Part shown: positions 1 to 9,522 of the stretch, piece by piece
Numbering within the stretch: position 1 is the first letter of the stretch
Layout: the number at the start of each line of letters is the position of its first letter
Assembly: GCF_001905905.1 (NCBI RefSeq)
Contig: NZ_LIVT01000011.1
Span: 1-64,000, forward strand
Source: Streptomyces sp. CB02366
GTDB lineage: Bacteria; Actinomycetota; Actinomycetes; Streptomycetales; Streptomycetaceae
Direction: 5' to 3'
Length of the DNA: 64,000 nt
The notes under the pieces: model-generated
Told to the model about the DNA's origin: nothing
Seen by the model: the letters and a program-made list of their open reading frames with translations, nothing else
Databases searched by the model: none
Program-made: the position numbers and the translations under genes

Positions 1-79
1 CTCTTTTTCGTTCCGTTTCCGGCCCGAATTCGATTTCCGGCGACCCGTGGAGTGGTCTTGCCTTTCGGCGGATTCGACT

Positions 80-107
80 TTATCAGAAACTCTCGGGGCC
101 AAACCAA
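80..107 (-). promoter_or_regulatory. Candidate promoter 4 at the TGATAAAGTCG motif
   Basis: On the minus strand TTGGTT (107-102) is followed after 16 bases by TGATAA (85-80). The motif may instead be a processing or leader element. An imperfect inverted repeat (about 88-97 with 111-121) overlaps the spacer. Confidence 0.35.
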
Positions 108-133
108 CGACCCGAGGAGTTCGAGAAAGGGGA

Positions 134-162
134 ATCATGTGGCCCGGCGGAGCGAAACTGAA
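134..162 (-). promoter_or_regulatory. Candidate promoter 3
   Basis: On the minus strand TTCAGT (162-157) and CATGAT (139-134) have 17-base spacing. Each hexamer is weaker than in promoters 1 and 2, but position and spacing fit a tandem rRNA promoter array. Confidence 0.4.
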
Positions 163-182
163 CTCCTGCACGAGCGAGGTAG

Positions 183-211
183 ACCATATGCGCTCATCTC
201 GAACTTGTCCA
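183..211 (-). promoter_or_regulatory. Promoter 2, HrdB/sigma-70 type
   Basis: On the minus strand TGGACA (211-206) and TATGGT (188-183) are separated by 17 bases. It is the second of the tandem set and faces the same way as promoter 1. Confidence 0.65.
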
Positions 212-229
212 GTCCGAGGCAACCGTTCA

Positions 230-258
230 AATCTACCTCCCCACATCTGCCGTGTCAA
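230..258 (-). promoter_or_regulatory. Promoter 1, HrdB/sigma-70 type
   Basis: On the minus strand TTGACA (258-253) and TAGATT (235-230) are separated by exactly 17 bases. This is a near-consensus vegetative promoter, directed leftwards towards the presumed rRNA operon. Confidence 0.75.
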
Positions 259-316
259 CGGTTTTGTGGGCGAGGAGGAGACTAGCAGCTCAGCAGGGGT
301 GAAAGCACATCGGCGC

Positions 317-1324
317 TCAGGCTGCGGTGGGAACCTCCGCGCTGCGTTCGACCGCAGCGAGATCGCCGGTGTCCCCCCTGCGTGCCGCACGACCGCCCAG
401 GACGTACACGTACGCGAGAAAGGCCAGCTCAGCGACGATGCCGATGGCGATTCGCACCCAGGTCGGAAGGCCGGAAGGAGTGACGAAACCTTCGATGAGT
501 CCTGCGACGAACAGGACGAGGGCCAGGCCGATGGCCATACCCAGTGCGGCGCGGCCCTGCTGGGCCAAGGCGTCGCGACGGGGCAGGGGGCCGGGGTCGA
601 TCACCGTCCAGCCGAGGCGTAGCCCGGTGCCGGCGGCGACGAACACGGCCGTCAGTTCGAGCAGGCCGTGCGGCAGCACCAGGCCGAGGAAGACGTCGAG
701 CCGCCCCGCGGAGGACATGAGTCCTATGCCGACGCCGAGGTTGAGCATGTTGAGGAAGAGGATCCAGATCACGGGTATGCAGAGGAAAGCGCCCAGGATC
801 AGGCAGAGGGCCGCGGCCCGCGCGTTGTTCGTCCAGACCTGTGCGGCGAAGGACCCGGCCGGGTGGCTGGAGTAGTAGGTCTCGTATTCCCCACCCGGCT
901 CGGTCATCGCGCGGAGGTCGTCCGGGGCGGCGATCGCCGCCTGGACCTCGGGGTGGGTGCCGATCCACCAGCCGAGCAGCGCCGCCAGCGCGATCGAGAG
1001 CACGGCGGTGGGGATCCACCAGTGGCGGGAGCGGTGGACGGCGGCGGGGAACCCGGCGGTGAGGAACCGGGCCGCGTCACGCCAGGACGCCTTGCGGGCG
1101 CCGGTCACCGTCGACCGCGCGCGGGCCACGAGCTGCGTGAGGCGGCCGGTGAGGAGCGGATCCGGGCTGCTCGCCCGGATCAGCGAGAGGTGGGTCGCCG
1201 TGCGCTGGTAGAGGACGACGAGTTCGTCCGCCTCCGCGCCGGTGAGGCGGCGGCCCCGGCGCAGGAGGTGTTCGAGGCGGTCCCACTCCGCACGGTGGGC
1301 GGTGACGAAGACGTCGAGGTCCAT
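317..1324 (-). CDS. SpoIIM-family (stage II sporulation protein M / DUF95) membrane protein
   Basis: A 335-residue integral membrane protein with a soluble N-terminal helical part of about 100 residues, then five or six hydrophobic segments (about 104-120, 165-190, 195-235, 262-285, 293-315). The segment PHGLLELTAVFVAAG around residue 220 is the typical family signature. SpoIIM homologues in Streptomyces are not tied to engulfment as in Bacillus, and their role is unknown. It is divergent from the RDD-domain gene, with 119 bp between the two starts. This pairing is common in actinobacteria and suggests a shared membrane function. The ATG start opens directly on the conserved N-terminus. Confidence 0.85.
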   Translation of the reverse strand: MDLDVFVTAHRAEWDRLEHLLRRGRRLTGAEADELVVLYQRTATHLSLIRASSPDPLLTGRLTQLVARARSTVTGARKASWRDAARFLTAGFPAAVHRSRHWWIPTAVLSIALAALLGWWIGTHPEVQAAIAAPDDLRAMTEPGGEYETYYSSHPAGSFAAQVWTNNARAAALCLILGAFLCIPVIWILFLNMLNLGVGIGLMSSAGRLDVFLGLVLPHGLLELTAVFVAAGTGLRLGWTVIDPGPLPRRDALAQQGRAALGMAIGLALVLFVAGLIEGFVTPSGLPTWVRIAIGIVAELAFLAYVYVLGGRAARRGDTGDLAAVERSAEVPTAA

Positions 1325-1443
1325 GGGCGTCTTTTGCTCCAGGCAAGGGGGCGTACGGGGCCGTACTACTGCGGCGCGCTCGCGGTCAGCTTGGCAGACT
1401 GGGCCCGGCTGGGGACGAGAAGGTCGGCGAAGGGTGGGGCCCG

Positions 1444-2469
1444 ATGAGCGAGTTGGTGACCGGGGACGCGGTCGTCCTGGGGTTGAGGCCCGCGCGGTTG
1501 CCGAGCCGGGCGCTGGCCTCGGTGATCGATCTGACGGCCACGTTCGCCGTGTTCATCCTGATATCGGTTCTGCTGGCCATCGCCTCCGCCTCCTTGGACG
1601 AGGCCGCCGTCGCGGCGATCGTCGCGGCCTCGTTCCTGCTGGTCCTGATCGGTGGCCCGGTCGCGGTGGAGACGTTGAGCCACGGCCGCTCCCTGGGGAA
1701 ACTGGTGTGCGGGCTGCGGGTGGTGCGGGACGACGGCGGGCCGATCCGGTTCCGGCATGCCCTCGTACGCGGCGGCATGGGGCTCGTCGAGATCCTGATG
1801 ACCTTCGGTGCTCTGGCCTCCGTCGCGTCCCTGGTCTCGGCACGAGGACGCAGGATCGGCGACCTCTTCGCCGGGACGCTGGTGATCCGGGAGCGGGTCG
1901 GGGCGCCGGGAGGGTCCGTCGCCGTGCCCCCTCCTCCGCCCTGGCTGGTCGGACGGTTCACTCAGGTGGACCTCTCCGCCGTGCCGGACGAACTCTGGCT
2001 CGCGATACGGCAGTACCTGACGCGGATGCAGCAGCTGGACCCCGGCGTGGGCCGCTCGATCGCGGATCGGCTGGCCGGTGAGCTGGTCGCGCGGACCGGG
2101 ACCGCGGCGCCTCAGGGCATTCCCGCGGCCGCGTTCCTGGCCGCCGTGCTGCACGAGCGACGGGATCGGGACGCCCGCCGCGTGTTCCGCGGGGCCGCCG
2201 CCGGAGAGGCCGTGCCGACGGCTTCCGCCACGCCGGGTGGACTCGTCGCACAGGGCTACCCGGGCCACGGGCCTTTCGCGGAGCGCCCGCCCACGGCGGG
2301 CGGGGGCGGCGGTACGGGTGAGGCGGGCGGCGCCCCCACCGGTGCGAGGGGTACCGGGGTTGCCGGTGGTGTCGGTGTTGCCAGCGGTGTCGGTGGCGCC
2401 GGCGGGGTGCGGGGGCAGCGGCGTGGGGGTGCTGCGGCTTCCTCCGGCGGGTTCGCCCCGCCCGGGTAG
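1444..2469 (+). CDS. RDD-family membrane protein
   Basis: A 341-residue protein. The N-terminal half is an RDD domain: SRALASVIDL at about residue 21 with the conserved Arg and Asp, two hydrophobic segments (about 29-48 and 55-75), GRSLGKLVCGLRVV, and RRIGDLFAGTLVI near residue 140. The C-terminal 200 residues are cytoplasmic and end in a low-complexity Gly/Ala/Val tract (about 275-341), which is probably disordered. RDD proteins are membrane proteins of uncertain function, and some have been linked to ion transport. The gene is divergent from the SpoIIM-family gene and converges on the unknown gene ending at 2484, leaving only 14 bp. Confidence 0.85.
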   Translation: MSELVTGDAVVLGLRPARLPSRALASVIDLTATFAVFILISVLLAIASASLDEAAVAAIVAASFLLVLIGGPVAVETLSHGRSLGKLVCGLRVVRDDGGPIRFRHALVRGGMGLVEILMTFGALASVASLVSARGRRIGDLFAGTLVIRERVGAPGGSVAVPPPPPWLVGRFTQVDLSAVPDELWLAIRQYLTRMQQLDPGVGRSIADRLAGELVARTGTAAPQGIPAAAFLAAVLHERRDRDARRVFRGAAAGEAVPTASATPGGLVAQGYPGHGPFAERPPTAGGGGGTGEAGGAPTGARGTGVAGGVGVASGVGGAGGVRGQRRGGAAASSGGFAPPG

Positions 2470-2483
2470 GGCCTGACGTCGGG

Positions 2484-3161
2484 TCACGGGCCGGGCGGCG
2501 CGCCCGCGGTGGCGCCGGCCCCGCCGTCGTCCTCGGCGGGAGGGGCGGGGGCCCGGGGCGACGGAGGCGTCTCCAGGTGTTCGAGTTCGATGCCGGGAGC
2601 CGCGAGGACCACGTCACCGGCGATGTGGACGGAGTGCCGCTCCCCCGTGTCCAGGTCGCTGACCTGGTATTCGTCCACGACCAGAGGGCCGTTGTCAGTG
2701 GCGTGCGCTTCACTGTTCACCAGCGCCCAGGACTGGTCGACGGTCCTGGGGGCGAGGACCGGGTCCGTGAAGGTGACCACGCGGACGCGGGTCGTGGGGG
2801 AATCGGGGGTGAGGCGCAGGAGCCGGGTCATGGCGACGAGGAACGCGGGAGACGTGCCGGCGAAGGCGTGGGCACGGACGTTGCCCTCGGTGGCGTGGCT
2901 GCCGGTGGGGTCGGTCCGGACCCAGGTGACCCCTTCCAGGGCCGCTCCCCGCACCTGCCAGCTCGCGGCGTGGAGTTCGAGGCGGATGGGGCGGCCGAGC
3001 TCGTCCAGGGCGAGGTCGACGGAGCCGAGGTGGTCCCCGGAGGGGGACGTGGTCCGGGAGACATAGCGCCATCCGGAGGGGCCGGGTGCGCAGTGGAAGT
3101 GTTCTTCGCCGAGGGGGGTGTGATCGTGAAGGTCGTGGAGCGAATACCTGCCGCGGGGCAT
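2484..3161 (-). CDS. Conserved hypothetical protein, 225 aa
   Basis: I do not recognise a named domain. The sequence is soluble, rich in beta-type alternation, with no signal peptide or membrane segment, and ends in a Pro/Ala/Gly-rich tail. Start chosen at the ATG at 3161 (MPRGRYSLHDL), preceded by GAAGGA. The open frame runs further upstream to 3362, but that part crosses two strong hairpins and is not protein-like. It lies downstream of ahcY on the same strand, separated by two hairpins, so it is probably expressed separately. Confidence 0.7.
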   Translation of the reverse strand: MPRGRYSLHDLHDHTPLGEEHFHCAPGPSGWRYVSRTTSPSGDHLGSVDLALDELGRPIRLELHAASWQVRGAALEGVTWVRTDPTGSHATEGNVRAHAFAGTSPAFLVAMTRLLRLTPDSPTTRVRVVTFTDPVLAPRTVDQSWALVNSEAHATDNGPLVVDEYQVSDLDTGERHSVHIAGDVVLAAPGIELEHLETPPSPRAPAPPAEDDGGAGATAGAPPGP

Positions 3162-3205
3162 GGGGTCCTTCGGGTTCCTCGGGCTGTGCGGGGGCGGTAA
3201 CGGGA

Positions 3206-3238
3206 GCAGGCCCCCGCCACGGGGGTGCGGGGGCCTGC
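3206..3238. terminator. Inverted repeat, 12-bp perfect stem
   Basis: GCAGGCCCCCGC (3206-3217) pairs with 3227-3238 around a 9-base loop. It sits between ahcY and the next gene on the minus strand and could terminate ahcY transcription or structure the leader of the downstream gene. It has no T-run, as is usual in Streptomyces. Confidence 0.5.
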
Positions 3239-3270
3239 GCTCGGAGCTGCTGCCGTGGCTCCGGCACAGC

Positions 3271-3309
3271 CCGGCGCCCGGGAGGGGGAAGCCCTCTCCC
3301 GGGCGCCGG
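3271..3309 (-). terminator. ahcY terminator hairpin, 14-bp stem
   Basis: CCGGCGCCCGGGAG (3271-3284) pairs with 3296-3309 around an 11-base loop. It begins 59 bp downstream of the ahcY stop codon. Confidence 0.65.
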
Positions 3310-3368
3310 GTGGGCCGGTGACGCGCGGTCCGGCCGGTGGCAGTGGCGGCCGGGGCGGTCATGGTCGG

Positions 3369-4826
<1,458 letters not shown>

Positions 4827-5017
4827 AACGGGCTGCTCCTCGTGATGGGTCGAGGGTGGGCTGTCTGGGCTGACTCTGCGGCGCGGCGGGGCACACGAAT
4901 GCCCGGGCGTTCGCAGTGCAGTCCGTCGGAGGCCCTCTGTCCCTCGCCCGGCCCGCTCCCGGCGACCGGTCGACCGCCATCAGCAGCGACGTCTGTTATC
5001 CGTATCCGAATCTACAC

Positions 5018-5086
5018 CGAACGGCCCAGTGAGCCCCAGCCCGTCCGGGGAGAGGGGCGTGTGTGAGGGGTCACCGGGCCGTTCGG
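5018..5086 (-). terminator. Long imperfect hairpin after the cation-efflux gene
   Basis: AACGGCCCAGTGAGCCCC (about 5020-5037) pairs imperfectly with about 5067-5083, with an inner G/C-rich loop. It lies 18 bp downstream of the efflux gene stop, so it is a plausible terminator of the manA-efflux transcript. Confidence 0.45.
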
Positions 5087-5103
5087 GGCTGATGTGCGGA
5101 GGG

Positions 5104-6111
5104 TCAGTGGCCGGAATCCTTCGCGGTCGGGCCCTCGCCCGCGCCGGTGGACGGGCCGGGGGCCGCGTCCGTGCCCGGGTTGGTTCCGTTGGCCGCGGCC
5201 TCGGCGTTGTAGATGTCCGGCTCCAGGTAGATGACCCGGGCGATCGGGACGGCTTCCCGGATGCGGTTCTCGGCTGCGTTGATGGCGTCCGCGACCTCGG
5301 CGGCGGTCTCGTCGTGCCGGACCGCGATCTTGGCGGCGACCAGCAGTTCCTCGGGCCCCAGGTGCAGGGTGCGCATGTGGATGATGCGGGTGACGGTCTC
5401 GCCGTCCACCACGGCCGACTTGATCCTCTCGACGTCCTCGATGCCGGCGGACTCGCCCAGCAGGAGGGACTTCGTCTCGACGGCCAGGATGATCGCGATG
5501 AGGATCAGCAGGATGCCGATGCAGAGGGTGCCGATGCCGTCCCAGACGCCGTTGCCGGTGGCGAGGGCGAGGCCGACGCCGCCGAGCGCCAGGACCAGGC
5601 CGACGAGGGCGCCGAGGTCCTCCAGGAGGACGACGGGGAGTTCGGGCGCCTTGGACCTGCGGACGAACTCGGTCCAGGAGCGGTCGCCACGCGTCTGGTT
5701 GGACTCCTTGATCGCCGTCCGGAAGGAGAAGACCTCGGCGATGATCGCGAAGACCAGCACCCCGACCGGCCAGTACCAGGCCTCGATCTCGTGCGGGTGC
5801 TTGATCTTCTCGTAGCCCTCGTAGACCGCGAACATCCCGCCGACCGAGAAGAGGACGATGGAGACGAGGAACGCGTAGATGTAGCGCTCGCGCCCGTACC
5901 CGAAGGGGTGCTCGGGGGTGGCTTGGCGCTTCGCCTTCTTGCCGCCGAGCAGCAGAAGTCCCTGGTTGCCCGAGTCGGCGAGCGAGTGGACGCTCTCCGC
6001 GAGCATGGACGAGGAACCACTGAAGAGGAACGCTACGAATTTGGCCACGGCGATCGAGAGGTTGGCGGCGAGCGCCGCCACGATCGCCTTGGTTCCGCCT
6101 GACGCGCTCAT
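5104..6111 (-). CDS. Cation diffusion facilitator (CDF) family transporter
   Basis: A 335-residue membrane protein, probably a proton-coupled exporter of Zn2+ or a similar divalent metal. SMLAESVHSLADSGNQ at residue 35 holds the HxxxD-type metal site of transmembrane helix 2. HPFGYGRERYIYAF follows, then further hydrophobic segments to about residue 215 and a cytoplasmic C-terminal domain to about 305. Helix 5 reads LEDLGALVGLVLAL, with Glu where most CDF proteins have His. This resembles the SLC30A9-like subgroup, so substrate choice is uncertain. The last 30 residues are Gly/Pro-rich. The gene follows manA on the same strand after 87 bp. Confidence 0.88.
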   Translation of the reverse strand: MSASGGTKAIVAALAANLSIAVAKFVAFLFSGSSSMLAESVHSLADSGNQGLLLLGGKKAKRQATPEHPFGYGRERYIYAFLVSIVLFSVGGMFAVYEGYEKIKHPHEIEAWYWPVGVLVFAIIAEVFSFRTAIKESNQTRGDRSWTEFVRRSKAPELPVVLLEDLGALVGLVLALGGVGLALATGNGVWDGIGTLCIGILLILIAIILAVETKSLLLGESAGIEDVERIKSAVVDGETVTRIIHMRTLHLGPEELLVAAKIAVRHDETAAEVADAINAAENRIREAVPIARVIYLEPDIYNAEAAANGTNPGTDAAPGPSTGAGEGPTAKDSGH

Positions 6112-6198
6112 GAGTGCGTGGTGTCCCTTCGTCGGTGCGCGGCATGTGCCGCAGCGGTGAGGCGGGACATTGTTGCAGCCGTCCCGACGGTCTGTCGG

Positions 6199-7374
6199 TC
6201 AGGCCGCCGCAGCGGCCCGGAAAAGGGTGCCCGTGCCCGTGGCTCCGACCGGCTCGCCGGCCGGAACGTAGACGGAATCCCCTGGTGCCAGGGCCAGTTC
6301 GCCGACCGTGATCGAACCGGCCGTGCAGAGCACGATCTGCGGAGCGGGGGCGGTCAGTTCGGTGGGGGCCGCGCCGGACGCGAGGGTGTAGCGGGAGAGG
6401 GCGAACTCGTCGGCGGGCGTCTCGTACGCCTCCTCGCCCGAAGGGGCCGCTTCCGGGCGCAGCACGCCGGGATCGGTGGCCTCGAACCGGACGATGCGCA
6501 GGAGTTCGGGGACGTCGATGTGCTTGGGGGTCAGGCCGCACCGCAACACGTTGTCCGAGTTGGCCATGATCTCGACGCCGAGGCCGTCGAGGTAGGCGTG
6601 CGGTACCCCCGCGTCCAGGAACAGGGCCTCGCCGGGCTGGAGTCGTACGAAGTTCAGCAGCATCGCGGCCAGCACTCCGGGGTCGCCCGGGAAGTGGTGG
6701 GCGATGCGGGCGTACGGGGCGTGGGCGCCGCCGAGACGTTCGGCGGCCGCCGCCGCTTCCGCCACGGTCTCGGCGGTCTCCGACGGTTCCGCGGTGAGGA
6801 TCGCCGTGAGCACCTCGCGCAGGGCCGCCTCCTCGGGGTGGGCGCGGAGGAGGTCCACGTACGGCTTGAGGGAGTCGACTCCCAGTGCCTCCATCGCGTC
6901 CGCCGCCTCGGTGGGCGGGCGGAAACCGCACAGCCCGTCGAAGGGGGTGAGGGCGCAGATCAGTTCGGGTTTGTGGTTCGCGTCCTTGTACGTGCGGTGC
7001 GGGGCGTCGATCGGTACGCCCCGGGCCTCCTCGTCCGCGTAACCCTCGCGGGCCTGTTCCAGGTTCGGGTGGACCTGTACGGAGAGGGGGGCGCCGGCGG
7101 CGAGCAGTTTCAGGAGGAAGGGGAGGCGGGGGCCGAACCGGGCGACGGTGGCCGCGCCCAACTCCCCCTCCGGGTCGGCGTCGATGACTTCGGTGAGCGG
7201 CAGTTCCCTCGTACCGGAGGGGGTGGTACGGGTGACGCGCGAGGGGGCTCCGGGGTGGGCGCCCATCCACATCTCGGCCTGCGGTTCGCCGGTGGGCGCG
7301 ATGCCGAGCAGGGCGGGGATCGCCGTGGTGGACCCCCAGGCGTAGGGGCGCACGGTGTTGGACAGCCGGTCCAT
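6199..7374 (-). CDS. manA: Mannose-6-phosphate isomerase, class I
   Basis: A 391-residue cupin-fold zinc enzyme that interconverts fructose-6-phosphate and mannose-6-phosphate, the entry to GDP-mannose. It begins MDRLSNTVRPYAWGSTTAIP as expected. Zinc and active-site elements are seen in APLSVQVHPNLEQAREG (about residue 95) and TYKDANHKPELICALTPFDGLCGFRP (about 130-155). EALFLDAGVPHAYLDG near residue 255 belongs to the second conserved block. It belongs with manB (9747-11117) and manC (23683-24774), which give three successive steps to GDP-mannose used in cell-surface glycans and protein O-mannosylation. Confidence 0.96.
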   Translation of the reverse strand: MDRLSNTVRPYAWGSTTAIPALLGIAPTGEPQAEMWMGAHPGAPSRVTRTTPSGTRELPLTEVIDADPEGELGAATVARFGPRLPFLLKLLAAGAPLSVQVHPNLEQAREGYADEEARGVPIDAPHRTYKDANHKPELICALTPFDGLCGFRPPTEAADAMEALGVDSLKPYVDLLRAHPEEAALREVLTAILTAEPSETAETVAEAAAAAERLGGAHAPYARIAHHFPGDPGVLAAMLLNFVRLQPGEALFLDAGVPHAYLDGLGVEIMANSDNVLRCGLTPKHIDVPELLRIVRFEATDPGVLRPEAAPSGEEAYETPADEFALSRYTLASGAAPTELTAPAPQIVLCTAGSITVGELALAPGDSVYVPAGEPVGATGTGTLFRAAAAA

Positions 7375-7540
7375 GGAGTCGTCCTCGGGTGGGGCGGGGC
7401 GGTCGGATGAGCCACCAGGGATACCAGTGTTACGTGAGGTCCTGGCGTCGCGGGAGTGACCGGGGGGTGTGGGCTCGGTCGGAAGACGGGGCGGCTGAGT
7501 CGGGAATCGGGGGCGGGAACCGGGGGGCGGGGTCCGGGGA

Positions 7541-7581
7541 GCCGGGGCCGTTCGGTCAGGCGCCGGGGCGGTTCGGTCAGG
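7541..7581. repeat. 20-bp tandem repeat spanning the SIS-gene stop codon
   Basis: GCCGGGGCCGTTCGGTCAGG at 7541-7560 is repeated at 7562-7581 with one mismatch. The right copy contains the TGA stop (7579-7577 on the minus strand) of the SIS-domain gene. Confidence 0.75.
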
Positions 7582-8713
7582 AGTCGGGGGTCGAGGCCAG
7601 GGAGAGGTACACCGCGGCGAAGTCGGTGACCGCGAGCAGTTCGGCCAGGGCTTCCAGGGCGCTGCCCTCCTCCGGCTCCAGTTCGCTCACGGGGGCCTCG
7701 TGACCGAGCGCCAGTTCCCGGGCGGCCGGGTAGGCGCTGAGGCCCCCGGTCGGGCGGTCCCGGAGCAGGACGACCCGGGCGCGCAGGGTCTCTCCCTCCT
7801 CGACCCGGTCCCGGAAGAAGTCGTCCGGATCCGCGCCCGCCGCGAAGTTCCCGGTCAGGAGCGTGCCGTGCGAGGGCAGCGCCTCGGGCAGCTCGGCGGC
7901 CAGGGCGGGGCGGCCGGCCAGCTCGGACAGCACGGCGGCGAAGCGGCGGCCCACCGGCCCCGCGGCGTCGCCCTCGGTCCACAGCAGCGGCAGGGTGTCG
8001 GCGAGCTCGGCGGCGAGAGTCTTGGCCGGGTTGCCGTACGTAGCGACGGCCGGGCCGCAGCGTTCGGCGGTGCGGTCCAGGCGGTCCGCCACCTTCTGCA
8101 GGTCCTCGGGGGTCGCGGTCACCAGGCCGACCCGGTCCAGGAGCGCCAGCAGCGGCGTGAGCAGCGCCCACAGGGTGCCGGGGCCGGCGGCCGAGGTCTC
8201 CGCGTCGTACTCGCCGTGCGGGGCGGCGGCCATCGGGACCACCAGGCCGTGCACCCCGTCGACCGCCTCGCGCAGCGGTGAGCGGGTGGGGGCGACGGCG
8301 ACCACGGTGCAGCCTCGGCGGTACGCCTGCTCGGCGAGGAGGGCGAGGCCCGGCTCGGAGCCGTCGGCGGTCGCGATGAGGAGGAGGTCCACCGATCCGG
8401 CCCACCCGGGCAGGGCCCAGCGGAGGGCGCCGGGGGCGGGGGCGACACCGGTGGGCCGGATGCGGACGACGGGCGCGGCCGCGCCGGCCAGCGCGCCGAT
8501 CAGGTCCGCGACACCGGTGGCGGCGGTGCCGGGGCCCGCGACGAGGACGGACCGGGGGCGGCCTTCCGGTTTCAGGCCGCCGATGCCGGCTTCGGCGGCG
8601 TGCCGGGCGGCGGTACGCACCCTGGCTCCTGCTTCGGCCGCGCCGCGCAGCAGATCGCGGCGGTCGGCCCGGGCCAGGGCGTCCGGGGCGTCGAGCAGGG
8701 ACTCGTCGAGCAT
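7577..8713 (-). CDS. SIS-domain protein, phosphosugar isomerase-like
   Basis: A 378-residue protein resembling the actinobacterial bifunctional phosphoglucose/phosphomannose isomerase-like family. It has two Rossmann-type SIS lobes: the first contains SVLVAGPGTAATGVADLIGAL near residue 55, with VDLLLIATADGSEPGLALL near 115, and the second contains GTLLTGNFAAGADPDDFFRDR near residue 285. It sits between manA and manB, so a role in hexose-phosphate handling for mannose metabolism is a fair inference, but the substrate is not readable from sequence. Start ATG at 8713 has GGAG just upstream. The 3' end carries a small tandem duplication across the stop. Confidence 0.8.
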   Translation of the reverse strand: MLDESLLDAPDALARADRRDLLRGAAEAGARVRTAARHAAEAGIGGLKPEGRPRSVLVAGPGTAATGVADLIGALAGAAAPVVRIRPTGVAPAPGALRWALPGWAGSVDLLLIATADGSEPGLALLAEQAYRRGCTVVAVAPTRSPLREAVDGVHGLVVPMAAAPHGEYDAETSAAGPGTLWALLTPLLALLDRVGLVTATPEDLQKVADRLDRTAERCGPAVATYGNPAKTLAAELADTLPLLWTEGDAAGPVGRRFAAVLSELAGRPALAAELPEALPSHGTLLTGNFAAGADPDDFFRDRVEEGETLRARVVLLRDRPTGGLSAYPAARELALGHEAPVSELEPEEGSALEALAELLAVTDFAAVYLSLASTPDS

Positions 8714-8867
8714 GGCGGTGGGCTCCGATCACCGAGGGTGCGGGATGCGGGCGGGGCCGGGCGCGGGGGCCGTCGGGCCGGAGGCTGCGGGTCACCGGAC
8801 CGGGTGGCCCGGGCGGTGGGGGCCGCCCGGCGGGGCGCGAGGCCCGTCTTCCCTTGTGTGCCACGGT

Positions 8868-8944
8868 TCGCTCGCGGTCGGGCGGGGCGGCGGACGCGCC
8901 CTCGGCCCGTGACGCGGGTCGCTCGCGGTCAGGCGGGGCGGCGG
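8868..8944. repeat. 26-bp direct repeat spanning the Trm112-gene stop codon
   Basis: The 26-bp sequence at 8868-8893 recurs at 8919-8944 with one mismatch, a period of 51 bp. The right copy includes the TGA stop (8931-8929 on the minus strand). In the left copy that base is G, removing the stop. Confidence 0.75.
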
Positions 8945-9111
8945 GCCTCGTCGACGAGGAGGACCGGGATGCCGTCCCGGACCGGGTAGGCCAGGCCGCA
9001 GCCGTCGCCCGTGCAGACCAGCTCGGGGTCGTCGGCCGCCGAGCGGTCGTCGAGCGGGGAGTGGCAGGCCGGGCAGGCCAGGATCTCCAGGAGGCCGGCT
9101 TCGAGCGCCAT
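8929..9111 (-). CDS. Trm112-family zinc-ribbon protein
   Basis: A 60-residue protein: MALEAGLLEILACPACHSPL, then CTGDGCGLAYPVRDGIPVLL, then DEAR. The CPxC and CxxxxC pairs form a small zinc ribbon. In other organisms Trm112 activates methyltransferases of tRNA and translation factors. In Streptomyces its partner is unknown. The start at 9111 is preferred over the ATG at 9132 because AAGGGA lies at proper distance before it and the protein then begins at the conserved MxLE. It is followed by the SIS gene and preceded by manB, all on the same strand. Confidence 0.88.
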   Translation of the reverse strand: MALEAGLLEILACPACHSPLDDRSAADDPELVCTGDGCGLAYPVRDGIPVLLVDEARRPA

Positions 9112-9234
9112 GGGGTGAGTCCCTTCGAGCATGCGGGTTCCGATCCGCGTGGATCAGGCGTCGCCAGCCTACCGCTGGGGCGGAGGGGGCGCGGCCTGGC
9201 CACGGGGTCGGAACGGAGGCGGGTGGGGGCGGAT

Positions 9235-9435
9235 GGGGGGGGGAGGCCCGGGGGGCCGGAGCGAGGTGGGGTTCCGGGCGGTGCGGGGCGGGCGCGGCGC
9301 CCGGCGGGAGGGGCCGGGAGCTGGAGGCGGGGGGGGGGAAGGGGGGGGGGGGGGGCGGCTGGTGAAGGCCGGGAGCTGGATGCGGTGGGGGGTGACGGGC
9401 GGGGTGAGTGACCGGCGGGGGGGGGGGAGGGGGGG
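9235..9435. repeat. Cluster of long G homopolymers
   Basis: Runs of 9 G (9235-9243), 10 G (9329-9338), 15 G (9341-9355, separated from the previous run only by AA), 11 G (9417-9427) and 7 G (9429-9435). The phrase GCCGGGAGCTGGA occurs twice here, near 9314 and 9369. The tracts could form quadruplexes on the plus strand and are also likely sites of sequencing or replication slippage. Confidence 0.85.
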
Positions 9436-9522
9436 CGCCTGCGGCGGGCTTCTCCCCGCCCCGCCCCTTCCCGGAACCGGGGCCCCGCCCCGGACCCCGC
9501 TGCTCGAACGCCGGGGAGGCTG

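Larger units (their letters stand above)
1..316 (-). promoter_or_regulatory. rRNA-operon-type promoter and leader region reading off the left edge
   Basis: This stretch has no convincing gene. By hand count bases 1-300 are 57% G+C, well below the surrounding coding DNA. On the minus strand it carries at least two well-spaced sigma-70-type promoters (listed separately), two weaker candidates, and then a leader containing TGATAAAGTCG followed by CCGCCGAAAGG at about 85-60. From memory this resembles the leader upstream of Streptomyces 16S rRNA genes. I infer that a 16S rRNA gene starts left of base 1 on the minus strand. No rRNA sequence itself is visible in the window. Confidence 0.72.

Noticed and set aside
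4827..5103. Possible SAH riboswitch upstream of ahcY
   Set aside because: The conserved GAGGAGCG-type core and partner CAGGCTCGG could not be found on the minus strand. Only a short GAGGAGC near the start codon is present, which is the ribosome-binding site.
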